Below are positions 10,708 to 54,443 of a stretch of DNA of 64,000 nucleotides, piece after piece. This DNA comes from Erpobdella octoculata (Eukaryota; Annelida; Clitellata; Hirudinida; Erpobdellidae). The stretch covers positions 38,049,833 to 38,113,832 of the forward strand of contig OZ022241.1 of the NCBI GenBank assembly GCA_963978895.1, given 5' to 3'. Position numbers and translations under genes: made by a program. Under the pieces are notes generated by a model. It searched no databases. It saw only the letters and a program-made list of their open reading frames with translations, and was not told the DNA's origin. How positions within the stretch are numbered: position 1 is the first letter of the stretch; each line of letters starts with the position of its first letter.

Positions 10708-11297
10708 TCAAGAATATCTCCGCTTTCGTCGAACAGTGATGTTCTCGTTTGAAAGTAAATGGAGGAAGGAACTGGATGAGTACGAACAATTGTCATCAAT
10801 CGGACATTCTTCTTCGACACAGGTGCGCGCGGTATCAACAGGACCAACAAGTTGATCCAAGTCATCAACAACGGTCGTGAAGGAACAAGGACTTTCTGTG
10901 AGGATATCTTCTAAAGTATCTTTAGATGACGGATCTTGCGTGGTATCGAAATATTGCGAAAAAGAGCATGCGTCCGAAACGTCAGGACTGTTTGTTTTAT
11001 ACATATCACACTTATGATTAAGTTGAAACTCATCAGGTGAATCAGTTTCAAGAAAATTATCAAGTGATTGAACCAGATCAACAGAGCAGCAGGTACCGAT
11101 GTCGTGGAATTCATTAACATTGGAAACATCAAGAGTCGCGTTAGAAAAAGTATCAAGAAGATGACCATTTGAAAGATCAATAGGACCCATGCCATTTCCG
11201 TTAATAGAAGTGTCAACATTGTCAGAGGCAGTCAAAATAATGTTACTCTTTTCAAAATTCGGTCCTGTTGTAATTTCCTCCAGTATATGATGAAAAT
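10708..11297 (-). CDS. Unknown acidic, Ser-rich protein, terminal exon (partial)
   Basis: One long open frame on the minus strand ends with TAA-type termination near 10708. It extends upstream past an internal Met to an acceptor-like CTTTGTTTAAG at 11298, entering in phase 1, so it looks like a 3' exon of about 195 residues. The protein is acidic, rich in Ser, Asp and Asn, and ends in a basic stretch, VRRKRRYS. A possible upstream exon with a good acceptor (TTTTTTGCAG) reads from about 11637 down to 11575, but its phase does not fit directly. No known domain is recognised. It could be a host gene fragment or a mobile-element accessory ORF. Confidence 0.35.
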
Positions 11298-11749
11298 CTT
11301 AAACAAAGTTTTTTTATAAATATAAAAATTAATTCAATTTTCTTATTTAATTGTTTAAATTTATTTTAACTATTTTTATCATATTTTAATTAGATAATAA
11401 ATTTCTAATGCCTTTAAAAAAACCTTTTAACTGCAGTTTTAGACGATTCCAAACCTTAAAATTACGGGTTTTTAACACTTCTAACACTTACGAACTAAAG
11501 ATGCTGTAATCTGTTACTACAAAAGTGTCCATCATAAGATTTACAATTTCATAATTATCAATTTTTATTGTTAACATTCTCTGTCTCTCTTTTTTGAATA
11601 AGTGGTTTATTTTCTGGCGTTTCAATGTAATCGTTTTCTGCAAAAAAAACAACAGAAAATCAACAAATCAAAATTTATAAAATTATTTTTGAAGACCACC
11701 AGAAACAGCTAAAAAGTAGTCAGAAGTCTCCTTAAAAAATTGCTTTAAA

Positions 11750-12090
11750 GCTGAAATTATTACAGGAAGTAATAAAGGCGAAGAAGTTTGCCTGCCTCTA
11801 ATTGATTTTGAACAGCGCAAAAGCACATTGCCATTCAGAATGAAACGGCAAAAATTTCCAGCAATCTTAGCTTTCGAAATGGCAATTAATAAGAGTCAAG
11901 GTCATTCTTTTGATCACGCCGGTGTATATCTTCCTGAGCCAGTCTTTGCACATGGTTAACTCGAGGAAGATATCACGAAAATATGAAAGTTTTAGTGAAA
12001 GATATGAAAGGTACCTTATATCAAGGAGATTTACTGAAAAACTCAAGAATTTTTACAAAAAACATTGTTATCAAAGAAATCATTTACTGA
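11750..12090 (+). pseudogene. Helitron PIF1-type helicase, C-terminal remnant
   Basis: Read with one stop and small lesions, this encodes EVCLPLIDFEQRKS, then FRMKRQKFPAILAFEMAINK-SQG, HAGVYLPEPVFAHG, and after a stop VLVKDMKGTLYQG and FTKNIVIKEI. The order (SQG helicase motif, YLPxPVFxHG, then the TKN-V-KE end) is that of the last motifs of Helitron/PIF1 helicases. The QLYVALSR motif VI is broken by the stop after HG. It is directly joined to the LINE below. Confidence 0.65.
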
Positions 12091-12099
12091 ATAAACGAA

Positions 12100-13946
12100 T
12101 TGCAAATAATTAGACTAATAATAGACTCTTCTGTGTTTGATTCAACAGCAATTGGAAATCTTCTCAGAAAACTTGATAGGAAAAAGCCAGCGGGCACTGA
12201 CAATATTCATCCTTTCATACTCTCTGAATGCTCTTCATCACTTTCACTGCCTATCTCGCTTATCTTCAACAGGTCATATGACGAAGGTGAAATTCCAGTT
12301 TCCTGGTCTCTCGCCAACATATCTCCTATTTTTAAAAAAAAGGGTCAAAAGTTACAGCTGTAAACTATCGTCCTGTTTCCCTAACTTCGGTGCTCTGCAA
12401 GGTGATGGAGAAGATAATCAGAAGCTCTATGCTTAAGTTTCTAGTAGACAATAATCTCATCAGTCCGAATCAACATGGATTTGTGTTCTCCAAGTCCTGC
12501 ACTACAAATCTTTTAGAGTCTCTTGATATCATAACATACGCAATGTCCAAACGTCACGAAGTCATCATGGTTCTTCTTGATTTTGCAAAGGCATTCGACA
12601 AAGTGTGTCACGAACATCTACTCACTAAAATTAAAGCACTTGGATTCGACGACAAAACTAACAATTGGATAAAAGCATTCCTTTCGAACAGACATCAGAG
12701 AGTGATTATGGGCACGCATGCTTCAGGCTGGAAAAAAGTCCTTAGCGGTGTGCCTCAGGGCTCTGTGCTAGGGCCTCTACTTTTTGTCATTTTCATCAAC
12801 GACATGCCACTTCTGGTTCATCATTTCTGCAAGCTTTTCGCCGACGACACAAAACTCATTGCTATCATCCGCAACGCAAATGACCGATCATTGCTACAGA
12901 GGGACCTTGATATGCTAACAAAATGGTCTCACGAATGGCTCATGTGCTTTAACGAAGATAAATGTAAAGTCATGTATTTTGAAAAACGTAAGTGCAACGT
13001 TCTTAACACTGGCTTTATTGAGGACACCGAATTTTTAAACTTTCCTTTGGACGCGATGGATCCGCACCACATACACCAGAGGTTTACAATGACCGATGCT
13101 GATGGACATTCCCACATCCTCAGCGAAACCATGGTTGAGCGTGATCTGGGCATCTACGTTGACAACAAACTAAGCTGGACGAATCAAATAGAGAACTCGA
13201 AGGCGAAAGCTTATGCGGCGCTTGCAACACTCAAGCGCACGTTCATTTACTGGACGACTCACACATTGAAAATCCTCTTTAGCACATATGTAAGACCTCA
13301 CCTTGAATACTGTGCTTCTGTGTGGAAACCTTGCAGAATAGAAGACATAATATCACTCGAATCTGTTCAACGCAATGCAACCAAATTAATTCCTCAAATT
13401 CGATCATTGCCTTATTCTGAGAGACTGGCTGCAATCGGCCTTCCTTATTTGTTTGAGAGAATGACTAGAGGAGACCTCATACAATATTTTAAAATTGTCA
13501 AGGGGTTTAACAAAGTCAATTGGGTTAACCCAAATCAACCGTTTCCTTCAGCAAGGATGGATGGACCAGCTGGTGGTATTCGTGCAAATAATGATCATCG
13601 TCTGAAACGAGAAGCCATCACAAACTATCGACCCCGTGAACACTTCTTCAGCAACAAAGTCCTGGCAATTTGGAACGTACTGCCGAACGAAATAACTTGC
13701 ACCAATTCAGTTAATGCTTTCAAAAACAAGCTTGACACCTTTTTGATTGAATATTACAGAAAGGACGATTTTCATTTAAAACTTGTGAATTTATTGAACT
13801 GAATTTTCATTTTGTTTTTGTTTAGTAAGGTTCTACCATAGCCGAAGCTACTTTAATAGTAGCTGAAGACCTCGATAGGGGTCCGGCATCGCATAGCGTC
13901 AGGTGACACTATGCTGTAGAAAATAAACATTATTATTATTATTATT
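12100..13946 (+). mobile_element. 5'-truncated CR1-like LINE with reverse transcriptase
   Basis: Frames 12100-12363 and 12390-13802 together give a reverse transcriptase: RKKPAGTDNIHP, SPIFKKK, then NYRPVSLTSV in the shifted frame, QHGF, LLDFAKAFDKV, GVPQGSVLGPLLF, the catalytic LFADDTK box, and the C-terminal YVRPHLEYC and FFSNKVLAIWN blocks usual for this LINE group. The break lies in a poly-A run at about 12328-12342. The endonuclease and ORF1 are missing. The 3' end has AATAAA at about 13922 and an (ATT)n tail to 13946, as expected for target-primed insertion. Confidence 0.88.
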
Positions 13947-13995
13947 AATTATGAATTAGCTAATTATTCTACTCATCTACATGCATAATATTTTA

Positions 13996-14077
13996 TGTAT
14001 GTATGTATGTACGTACGTATGTATGTATGTATGTATGTATGTATGTATGTATGTATGTATGTATGTATGTATGTATG

Positions 14078-14108
<31 letters not shown>

Positions 14109-14239
14109 GTATGTAAGTATGTATGTATGTAAGTATGTATGTATGTATGTATGTATGTATTTATGTATGTATTTATGTATTTATGTATGTATGTATGTAT
14201 GTATGTATGTGTGTGTATGTATGTATGTATGTATGCGTA
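13996..14239. repeat. (TATG)n tetranucleotide array
   Basis: About 240 bp of TATG repeats with occasional TAAG, TTTA and TGTG variants. Confidence 0.95.
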
Positions 14240-14482
14240 AAATAATATATAATCAGATTTAAACAAATCCGTCATTTTTGACAGGCTATCTCTAGTAAAT
14301 ATATATTATATATATATATTAGTCAAAAAATAAATTTAAAAAAGTGTTTTTTTTTGCCTTCTTATTTGAGTCAACGAACTAAAATTTTGGAATCTAAAAC
14401 AATCGAAAAATGGGTAATTTTTCGTTTCTAAGATTTGATCACATCAGACAAACAAACCAACAAACAAACAAACAGAGTGAAG

Positions 14483-15270
14483 TTAAATAAAAGCATTTAA
14501 AAACGTGTTATGCTGGAATCAAAAACTAAATGTTACCCAAAATTAGATTTCTTTTTTGTTACTAATTAAACTAATTACATGGTGCGTTCCATTGATTGTG
14601 ACACAAATGTTATCTTGATCTTTTTCTGTCAAGCAATCTCCACGAAAGTCCGGAGTTAACCCCAAAGAAAGCTCATTCGACATGTAATTTCCAAACTGCA
14701 GCAGATTGAATATTTGCGTTAAACTAAGTAAAAACCATGCTTATAAAAGAATAACTTACATATTTAACATTTTGAGTTTCAGATCCTTCTTCAACCAAAA
14801 TTGATAAAGATGCTCTGTTTTCAGCGTCGCGATAGAGGCTGTAAAGCTAAAAAGAACGTAACGTTAAGTTGGCATAAATTTTGATAAGCATGCCAAACTC
14901 ATAAAACATTTTTTGAAATCTTACGTCATATTTATCATCAATCCATTTGACGTTGCCGTTTTCGATTCCTCGAATGACGTCAACATTATTCGTCAAAGTT
15001 TTTTTCAATTTTAACTGCAACAAGACATTTATTTTCGGAAATCTTAGAAATATTTCATCCGGCAAAGAACTTCCAACTAATCTGTTATAGTCGTCAAATA
15101 TCCATTGAGCTACAAAAATCATTTTATTCAAGCTTAGTTTTAGTTCTTTTAAATTTTGAAATAATAAACTCACTTTCAACGACGTGCTCAATATTTTTCA
15201 ACTGTGCAACATCAATCCACACGGTGAGCAGAGCAAAGAAATGAAGTAGTAATACTTGTTTACTGTCCAT
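14483..15270 (-). CDS. Small secreted protein of unknown family, five exons
   Basis: Gene model on the minus strand, exons 15270-15174, 15109-14925, 14846-14760, 14695-14579, 14512-14483 (TAA stop). Phases agree (1, 0, 0, 0) and all junctions are GT-AG: donors GTGAGT, GTAAGA, GTAAGT, GTAATT; acceptors TTTGTAG, TTAG, TGCAG, TCCAG. Predicted length is 171 residues. The N-terminus MDSKQVLLLHFFALLTVW is a typical signal peptide. The mature part has only two cysteines (GDCL, NICV), basic and acidic patches and an N-glycosylation site NGT near the end. No family is recognised. It sits in a transposon block, opposite in strand to the large genes. The last, nine-residue coding exon is the least certain. 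Confidence 0.55.
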
Positions 15271-15308
15271 TCTAAAAGTTCGCTTGAAAACCAAAATAAT
15301 GCGACTGA

Positions 15309-15316
15309 TATTTATA
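15309..15316 (-). promoter_or_regulatory. TATA box of the secreted-protein gene
   Basis: TATAAATA on the minus strand ends 39 bp upstream of the ATG at 15270. A start site about 25-30 bp downstream would leave a very short 5' UTR. Strong TATA boxes usually mark regulated or tissue-specific genes, which fits a secreted product. Confidence 0.5.
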
Positions 15317-15319
15317 CTG

Positions 15320-16052
<733 letters not shown>

Positions 16053-16177
16053 CTGTGGAATCAATAGCTTTTCGTTTAGGTGGCATAATTAATTCGATAG
16101 AAAGATTTGAAATTTGAAATTGTATTTTTTCAGCCAATTTTCAATATATGACGATGTTTTAAAGGAAATAGTTTTGT

Positions 16178-16698
<521 letters not shown>

Positions 16699-16724
16699 TT
16701 GGTGATCAGAAGTAGGATACAAGA

Positions 16725-17795
16725 ATGGTTTTGAAAGCATTGGATGAGCTCTTGATACTTGAGTTAAGGCAGGAACTTAGAAAACGAGAGCTCAGTGATA
16801 AAGGAAGAAAGTCTGAGCTCGTGGACCGCCTCCGGACGTCATTGGAAAACAATGGGTTTGATCCCGAAGAGTATGAGTTTGAAGTAGAAAATGATTTGTT
16901 GAAGGCGCTGAATAAAATGGCGGAGGAAAACAGAGCAGCACAGGAGGAGAACAGAGCAGCACAGCAAGAAAAGAAGAAATTTCTTGAACTCCTCAATGGT
17001 GAAACAAACAATTGCGGAAACAAAAAAGACGGTCAAGATGAACCATGCAAGAATGTACAAGATGAACCATGCAAAGATGGTCATGATGATGAGCCTGTCA
17101 AAGACGATCCTGATGATGTGTCTGTCAAAGACGGTCATGATAATGAACCTTGCAAAGATGCTCAAGATGAACCATGCAAAGATGGTGTCAGTGATACAGT
17201 CGGTTTGGACGTCAAAAACAAAACTAAAGAAGATGAGAAGAATGTTGAAAACGAAATGCAGAACGATGAGGATGAAAGTGACGATGATGATTATAATAAT
17301 GGCAATAACAACTATGGCTTTTACCCATACAGCGACGGTTCTGAAACGGAAGCCTCCATAACAGACGACGGCACCGATTATTCAGGGTCAGATTTTAGTG
17401 ACGAATCTAACTCGGATAAAGCAACTAAGGATTTAGAAACGGACGAAACTCCAATGGAGAAATACGTCAAAGTTAACTTGACAAAAAAAGAAGACACTGA
17501 TTTGAGAGACGATGGCGAATATTTGAAGAAAGATCCGCTGGACGATACGATAGTTGACACCGATGAGAGAGCCGAGTTGGAATGTGAAAAGAAAACGTTC
17601 GATTGTGGCTTGGAAGAAAACAAAGATGACGGCGATGAACATCTCCAAAACAACAATAGCAATGCAGCAAGCAAAAACTCTGAAAAAGATGAGCCAAGAA
17701 CAGAGAACGGTACCGAGGGTTCTAATTCAGACGAATCCACAAAGGATTCTAGATCAGATAGACTAAGAGTCATGGCAAATAAAATAACAGTTTGA
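16725..17795 (+). CDS. SAP-domain protein of the LTR element (gag-like N-terminus)
   Basis: 356 residues. Residues about 4-40 form a SAP motif (LELRQELRKRELS, GRKSELVDRL), as found at the start of gag in several invertebrate Gypsy elements. A short coiled segment follows (EENRAAQEENRAAQQEK), then at residues about 100-160 tandem acidic Cys units of the form DEPCKDGHD, then a long Asp/Glu/Ser-rich tail. The capsid and zinc-knuckle regions expected in gag are not recognisable. The stop TGA overlaps the ATG of the next ORF (TGATG). Confidence 0.72.
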   Translation: MVLKALDELLILELRQELRKRELSDKGRKSELVDRLRTSLENNGFDPEEYEFEVENDLLKALNKMAEENRAAQEENRAAQQEKKKFLELLNGETNNCGNKKDGQDEPCKNVQDEPCKDGHDDEPVKDDPDDVSVKDGHDNEPCKDAQDEPCKDGVSDTVGLDVKNKTKEDEKNVENEMQNDEDESDDDDYNNGNNNYGFYPYSDGSETEASITDDGTDYSGSDFSDESNSDKATKDLETDETPMEKYVKVNLTKKEDTDLRDDGEYLKKDPLDDTIVDTDERAELECEKKTFDCGLEENKDDGDEHLQNNNSNAASKNSEKDEPRTENGTEGSNSDESTKDSRSDRLRVMANKITV

Positions 17796-18049
17796 TGAAG
17801 GTATTTATTGGATTTATGAAACGTGTTTTCGAAAAACCTTTTAAAGAGTTTCTTGAGAAAGATCTAAAAGATGTGAAGGAAGAAGAAAAAGCAGACAATT
17901 CCGATAAACCGTGCAAAGATGTTCAGGACGAGGCATGCAAAAAAGGCTGTCATGAACCGTGCAGAAATATCGACGATGAGCCAAAGAAAGACTCTGTTGA
18001 TGAGCCAAAGAAGGACTGGAAGAAACTGTCAAACGATCAAGAGACTTGA
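17795..18049 (+). CDS. Second small acidic ORF of the LTR element
   Basis: About 84 residues, starting at the ATG inside TGATG. It contains more units of the same Cys-acidic type (DKPCKDVQDE, DEPKKD), so it may once have been continuous with the upstream ORF. No domain is recognised. Confidence 0.5.
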   Translation: MKVFIGFMKRVFEKPFKEFLEKDLKDVKEEEKADNSDKPCKDVQDEACKKGCHEPCRNIDDEPKKDSVDEPKKDWKKLSNDQET

Positions 18050-18163
18050 CCATGTTGTTTGCGAATTGCGGTCAAAGCCACGAGTAAAGATCAAGGTATT
18101 TTGATGTTCGTGGCCGAGTCGCATTTCGCAAAAGCGACTATGCTGTTCGGGTCGAACAGAATT

Positions 18164-18173
18164 AAGAAGGGGG
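18164..18173 (+). other. Polypurine tract of the LTR element
   Basis: AAGAAGGGGG, 6 bp before the TG of the 3' LTR. It is the expected primer for plus-strand DNA synthesis. Confidence 0.7.
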
Positions 18174-18179
18174 TAATAA

Positions 18180-18685
<506 letters not shown>

Positions 18686-18856
18686 GTTAATACTATAATC
18701 ATAACATCTACCTTTCTCCCACAGAACCATGATCTTAATCATAACCGTAGCGAAATGGAGGTTTAATTACTCTTCCGTACCTGGTTGTAGTTTGATTTTC
18801 TTGTACATCTAAACGTTCTGGTTCTTGTTCATTGCAGGCTAGATTATCAGTAGGTT

Positions 18857-19198
18857 TTAGCTGATCTCGAGTTGGACAAAACCATGGAATGCTTTCACTT
18901 CTGTTTCCCTTGTTGGAAACAAGAAACGACGATTTCTTGTAAACACTCTACCATCATCTGTGGCAACTTGATATCTACGAGGTCCTTCTTCTGATTTGAT
19001 TATTCTTCTTTTCCATTTATTGCCAATTCTGAATCGGATTTTAGCGCCTTGAAGCAAAACCTTATGTTGTGTGGAATAACTTTTGTTATTACCCACTTTC
19101 TTCCAAGGATTAGCCAGAATCTCATGGGGTATTAAAGTTTCACTTTTTGGAAAATTGCTATGACTGAGAATTATCGCAAGACAAAGCATGGGTTGCAT
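18857..19198 (-). pseudogene. Gypsy pol C-terminal end (integrase tail) of a reverse-oriented element
   Basis: Up to 113 residues on the minus strand: PHEILANPWKKVG, then KVLLQGAKIRFRIGNKWKRR, PRRYQVATDDGRVFTRNRRF. A block of the form G..W..G.I......PRSY.V.T..G...RRNRR.L is the usual end of Ty3/Gypsy integrase. Downstream on the same strand, beyond a TA array, lies the LTR fragment 18529-18468 in matching orientation, so both likely belong to one truncated element related to the LTR element at 16509-18369. Confidence 0.65.
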
Positions 19199-19395
19199 TG
19201 ACCCGCTTTAAATGACACGAGAAAAATGATTCACAGGAGGAACACTGTTTTGTGTAAGAAGACATTTTTTTGGTAAGTGAGTTCCACCTCAATTGTTACA
19301 ATGCTTATTTTTATAGAATAGAACTTTGTCTTGTGAGGGAGATAGTAGTAGCTTATATTAAAAGTTCTGCATCTTTTTCAAATTACGGACAGCCG

Positions 19396-50722
<31,327 letters not shown>

Positions 50723-50774
50723 GTAAGCCTATGGATTTTATTAAAAAGCATTTTAAATAGGCTTGTATGGATCT

Positions 50775-51120
50775 GAGTGAGACAGAGAGAATAAAAGGGA
50801 AAAGGGAGAGGAAGGAGAAAAAGAAAGAGGAGAAATTGGAGGAAAGAATGGGAAAGAATGGGAAGAGATAGATAGGAAAAAGAGAAGGGAGTTGGGAAGG
50901 AAAAAGAGAAAGGAAATGAGAGACGGGAAAGAGAGAGGGGAGGGAGAGAAAGAAAGGAAGGGCAGAGAGAAGAGGGAGAGAAAGGAGAAGACAGAAAAAA
51001 GAGAGGAAAGAGGGGAAATAGAAAAGGGGTAGGTGGAGAGAAGTGTTGAAGAGACCAGAGGAGGAGAGACGAGGGGAGATAAGAGGAGGAGACAAGAAAG
51101 GGAGAGAAGATGGGAGATGC
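50775..51120. repeat. Polypurine (GGGAAA/GAGA) tract
   Basis: About 340 bp almost entirely A and G on the plus strand, with degenerate GAGAAAGGGA-type units. Long mirror-like purine runs of this type can form triplex DNA. No coding signal. Confidence 0.9.
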
Positions 51121-51144
51121 CACTCACGTTGTTACTATACCTGT

Positions 51145-51355
51145 TTGTAAAAATGTTATCAATGAGTGTAGCTGAGTGTTTGGTCATTCTAGTAGGTCTA
51201 GTTATTGTAGGTAGTAAGTTGTGTTCCAGTAGTGTATTCTCAAAGTTTGTTCTTAATTGTCCACAATTTAGCAAATTGATATTAAAATCTCCTCCAATGT
51301 AGATGTCAGACTTGTGGTTTATTGATGCTAAAAATTCATTTAGATTTATCAACAA
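51145..51355 (-). pseudogene. LINE endonuclease fragment
   Basis: On the minus strand the frame contains IYIGGDFNINLLN, then LEHNLLPTITRPTRMTKHSA, TLIDNIF. The GDFN motif and the TRxT...S.LIDNIF block belong to the apurinic-type endonuclease of CR1/Jockey-group LINEs. It runs into the polypurine tract, and no RT lies downstream. Confidence 0.72.
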
Positions 51356-51950
51356 AGAAACCTCTTTTGTTGGAGTGCCCCCACTCCCAACAAGTCTTCA
51401 GCGATTTGCAGTTAACCTGTTCTTCAGAAAAGGAATCATTAGTTATGTTATCTTTAGTATCAATAATACAATCAGAAATATCATTCAACTTATTATCAGG
51501 CACGGAGTCCACGTATATTTAGTAGCCGTTTTATTTTATTAAACTTAAACCACAACTTGGTTTAATATACACAGCACTAAGTCTACCAAATACTGGAAAT
51601 ACTGCTGGCGCAGTTGCGGTACTGGTAGTGACAGTTATGGCTTTGACAGTTTTCGTGGTGCTGTATTGCTGATTGACCTTGCCCTAATGTGTGTTTTCAT
51701 GGTGTGATGCTGCTGTTGGTACAAAACCTATTATTAAAAACTAAGTTTTTTACAAATCTTTTAAAATTTTGTAATTCGACGTATAACTTGAACGAAATTG
51801 GAAGTTCTGATTTGTCAACTAAACACATTTTTCTGGGACCCTAATGAAAGAAGATAATTGTAATATCGTAACTAACCACAACAAAATAAAAATTATTTAT
51901 TTTTATTATCAACTATTGTTCAAATATTATTTAACACAATTTTTATGTGT
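51356..51950. other. No gene seen
   Basis: Short open frames only, without recognisable motifs. Confidence 0.45.
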
Positions 51951-53330
51951 GTGTTTTAAAAGAACACGGCAAAAGGAAAACTTAGCTATCGATTTCAGGT
52001 ATGTAAGCAAATACGCAAAAGGTGACTGTTTCCCATTACCTGATATCTCAAATGTTTTGCAGCGTGTAGGTTGTTCCTCGTTTTATAGCTGTTTCGAAGC
52101 TCAGAGTGGATACTGGCAGGTACCCAATCATCCCGATTTGTAGTGGCTTACTGCTTTCATATGTAACGATGGGTTGTACGAATTTACCAGAATGTCCTTT
52201 GGTTTAAAATCGGCATTATTTTTTTTGCAAAACCCTTTTCTATGATATCGTCATCTATTCACCAATCTGGGAGAGTCACCTAGATCATTTATATAAATTT
52301 TCTTTTATCTTATACTATCTACAAATCTATTTAGATAATTTTATTTTGACATTAATAATTTGGTTTGAATAATTTTCTAAACTGACACACTTGTTGTCAT
52401 GTTTGACTTGTATTCCCGTGAGTTTCAGGTCACCGCATAAATTAAAATCTGATTCAGATTTTTTTCTCGGAGTAAAATAATACATATCTTGCTACAGTTT
52501 AATTTTTCAATGTTTAATAATTGAACAGCCAGTACGCTGAACAACATAGTCTGGTCGAACAGCAAAGGTACACTCGTAATTATAATCTCCGTAGTTCCGA
52601 GTTCCGAGAGGGAATATTCAATAGATCATTTAGTTTTAATTTTATCGCCCGACGCTGGTCGGAGCAAATTTTTTTCTAGATGGATAGGTCCTTGCATCGT
52701 AGTAGAAAAACTAACCTCACACGCATACAAGATTGACCTTGAACGTATCCGGCGACACGCAAATATCACTAGAATGCGAAAATATCATCCTCGCAACCAA
52801 GAAGCCATCGCAAATAATTGTTCTATCAGTTATAACAACGACGTTGATTTTAGTGACGTAAATCCCAGATGCAAAGGAGATACTGGTATTAATTTTGATG
52901 ACGTTGACTTGCGCAACCTGTCGTAATCAAAGGTTAACGATATAAAAACTTTTAAATAACAATTTTCTAATATTTTCTCAACAAATATAGGCAAATACGA
53001 ATTGATGCACCATGAAATTAAGATATCACCTGACTTTAAACCCAAACGTTTCAAAGCCTACAAGGATATCTGAATTATTAAAGGACGACGTTGCCCGTCA
53101 ATTGCAGGATATGTTAGAGCAAGGTATCGTCGTACCTTCTCAGAGCGAGATGGTGAGTCCCGTTGTGTGTTTTAAAAGAATACGGCAAGAAGAAAGGTGT
53201 CCGCTAAGCTATCGATTTCAGATATGTAAACAAATATTCATAAGGTGACTGTTTCCCATTACCTGATATTCCAGATGTTATGCAGCTTGTAAGTAGTTCC
53301 TCGTTCATTAGATACTGGCAGGTACCCATT
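51950..53330 (+). pseudogene. Degenerate Ty3/Gypsy pol fragments
   Basis: Three pieces. At 51960-52230: LAIDFRYVSKYAKGDCFPLP, SGYWQVP, a stop, then DGLYEFTRMSFGLKSA, i.e. reverse transcriptase motifs. At 52670-52800: WIGPCIVVEKLTSHAYKIDL, RKYHPR, i.e. an integrase tail. At 53012-53330: a second, related RT start (MLEQGIVVPSQSEMVSPVV, PLSYRFQICKQ). Several stops and frame changes; clearly inactive. Confidence 0.75.
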
Positions 53331-54206
53331 TATCTCGATTCGCAGTGGCTTAATTAAAATAAGCGAAACGGCTGACTCTCAATTAGGGTTGTTACAGTTT
53401 TGAAAAAAGATTCAGTTTCAGTTTCAGTTAAAGTAACTGAAACTTTACAAAGATTCAGTTTCAGTTTCAGTAAACTGAATCTTTAAAGATTCAGTTTCAG
53501 TTTCAGTTACAGTTAGATTCAGTTTTTTTTTTCAATTTTTTTAGGTAAACTACCAAGAAGAAATTTACTATAAAAACATTTTGCAACACAGACATGTTTA
53601 AAAAATGTATTTAGCCTAAAAATTCCTTCTTGAATTTATAAAAGACCAGCTTCCAGCTTGTCGTCACCCAAATTATGCCAACATCTGCTAAGAGCAAAGC
53701 CTGTATGGGGTTGCGTAATTGTTCTACAAGTCAGAAGAGCTCTTCTTATTTTATTGATGTTTCGATCAAAATAATGGCAAGTTATTCCCATCCTTACCGA
53801 TGAATAACATGGCCGAGACCATCTGTTGTGATTGACACATACTTCGCTGAATTCAATGATAATTCAACAGATCTTTTTAATTCTTTTACTAATTCGGACA
53901 CTTTTGTGGATATATCGTGTTGGTTCGGCAAGGTTAGTAAACGACCTTCCGACACAACTGCAAACATATTTTTAATAGAAGGTTCTTCGATGAAAATGAA
54001 ATGGCGAACTGTTTGCAGCAAATGCTGAGGCGATAGCATGAGCAGCCTTATTATAGGCATTGGAGCCTTTTTTAATGTCATTTTTGCGTTCTTTAACAAC
54101 AAAACAGTTTTCAATTGTTGCCTGGTTTTTCAAATATGAAAAGGGTCGTTTAATAGACTTACTTTGTGTTTTTGATATCATAGCTATTTTTTTCCTCTAA
54201 ATACTC

Positions 54207-54443
54207 GTGGAACTAACTGATGCAAGTCTCAGAAACCCGACCCTCTTGGCAGCTAAAGGTTTGAGAAGCAACAGTACGTACAAGGCCGTTTATATCAGCC
54301 CGGATTTAACAGAGGCAGAAAGACAATTAGACTACCAGTTGAGGCAAGAAAGAAACAAACTCAATGCTCAACTTGGTAATGATTCGCCCTTTCGATACGG
54401 CATCCGTGGCAATCAACTGCACAAATTCAAGAAGGCCCAATAA
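54207..54443 (+). CDS. LINE ORF1 C-terminal end
   Basis: Reads LRSNSTYKAVYISPDLT, ERQLDYQLRQERNKLN. A block L+....YK.VYI.PD.T..E......LR.ER is common at the end of ORF1 nucleic-acid-binding proteins of CR1/L2-group LINEs. Confidence 0.65.
   Translation: MELTDASLRNPTLLAAKGLRSNSTYKAVYISPDLTEAERQLDYQLRQERNKLNAQLGNDSPFRYGIRGNQLHKFKKAQ

Noticed and set aside
14847..15191. Single 114-residue minus-strand ORF as one gene
   Set aside because: The frame runs through introns; splice signals and the signal peptide support the five-exon model at 14483-15270 instead.
17378..17773. Ser/Phe-rich minus-strand frames opposite the SAP ORF
   Set aside because: Antisense of an acidic Asp/Glu/Ser-rich coding sequence, with no motifs.
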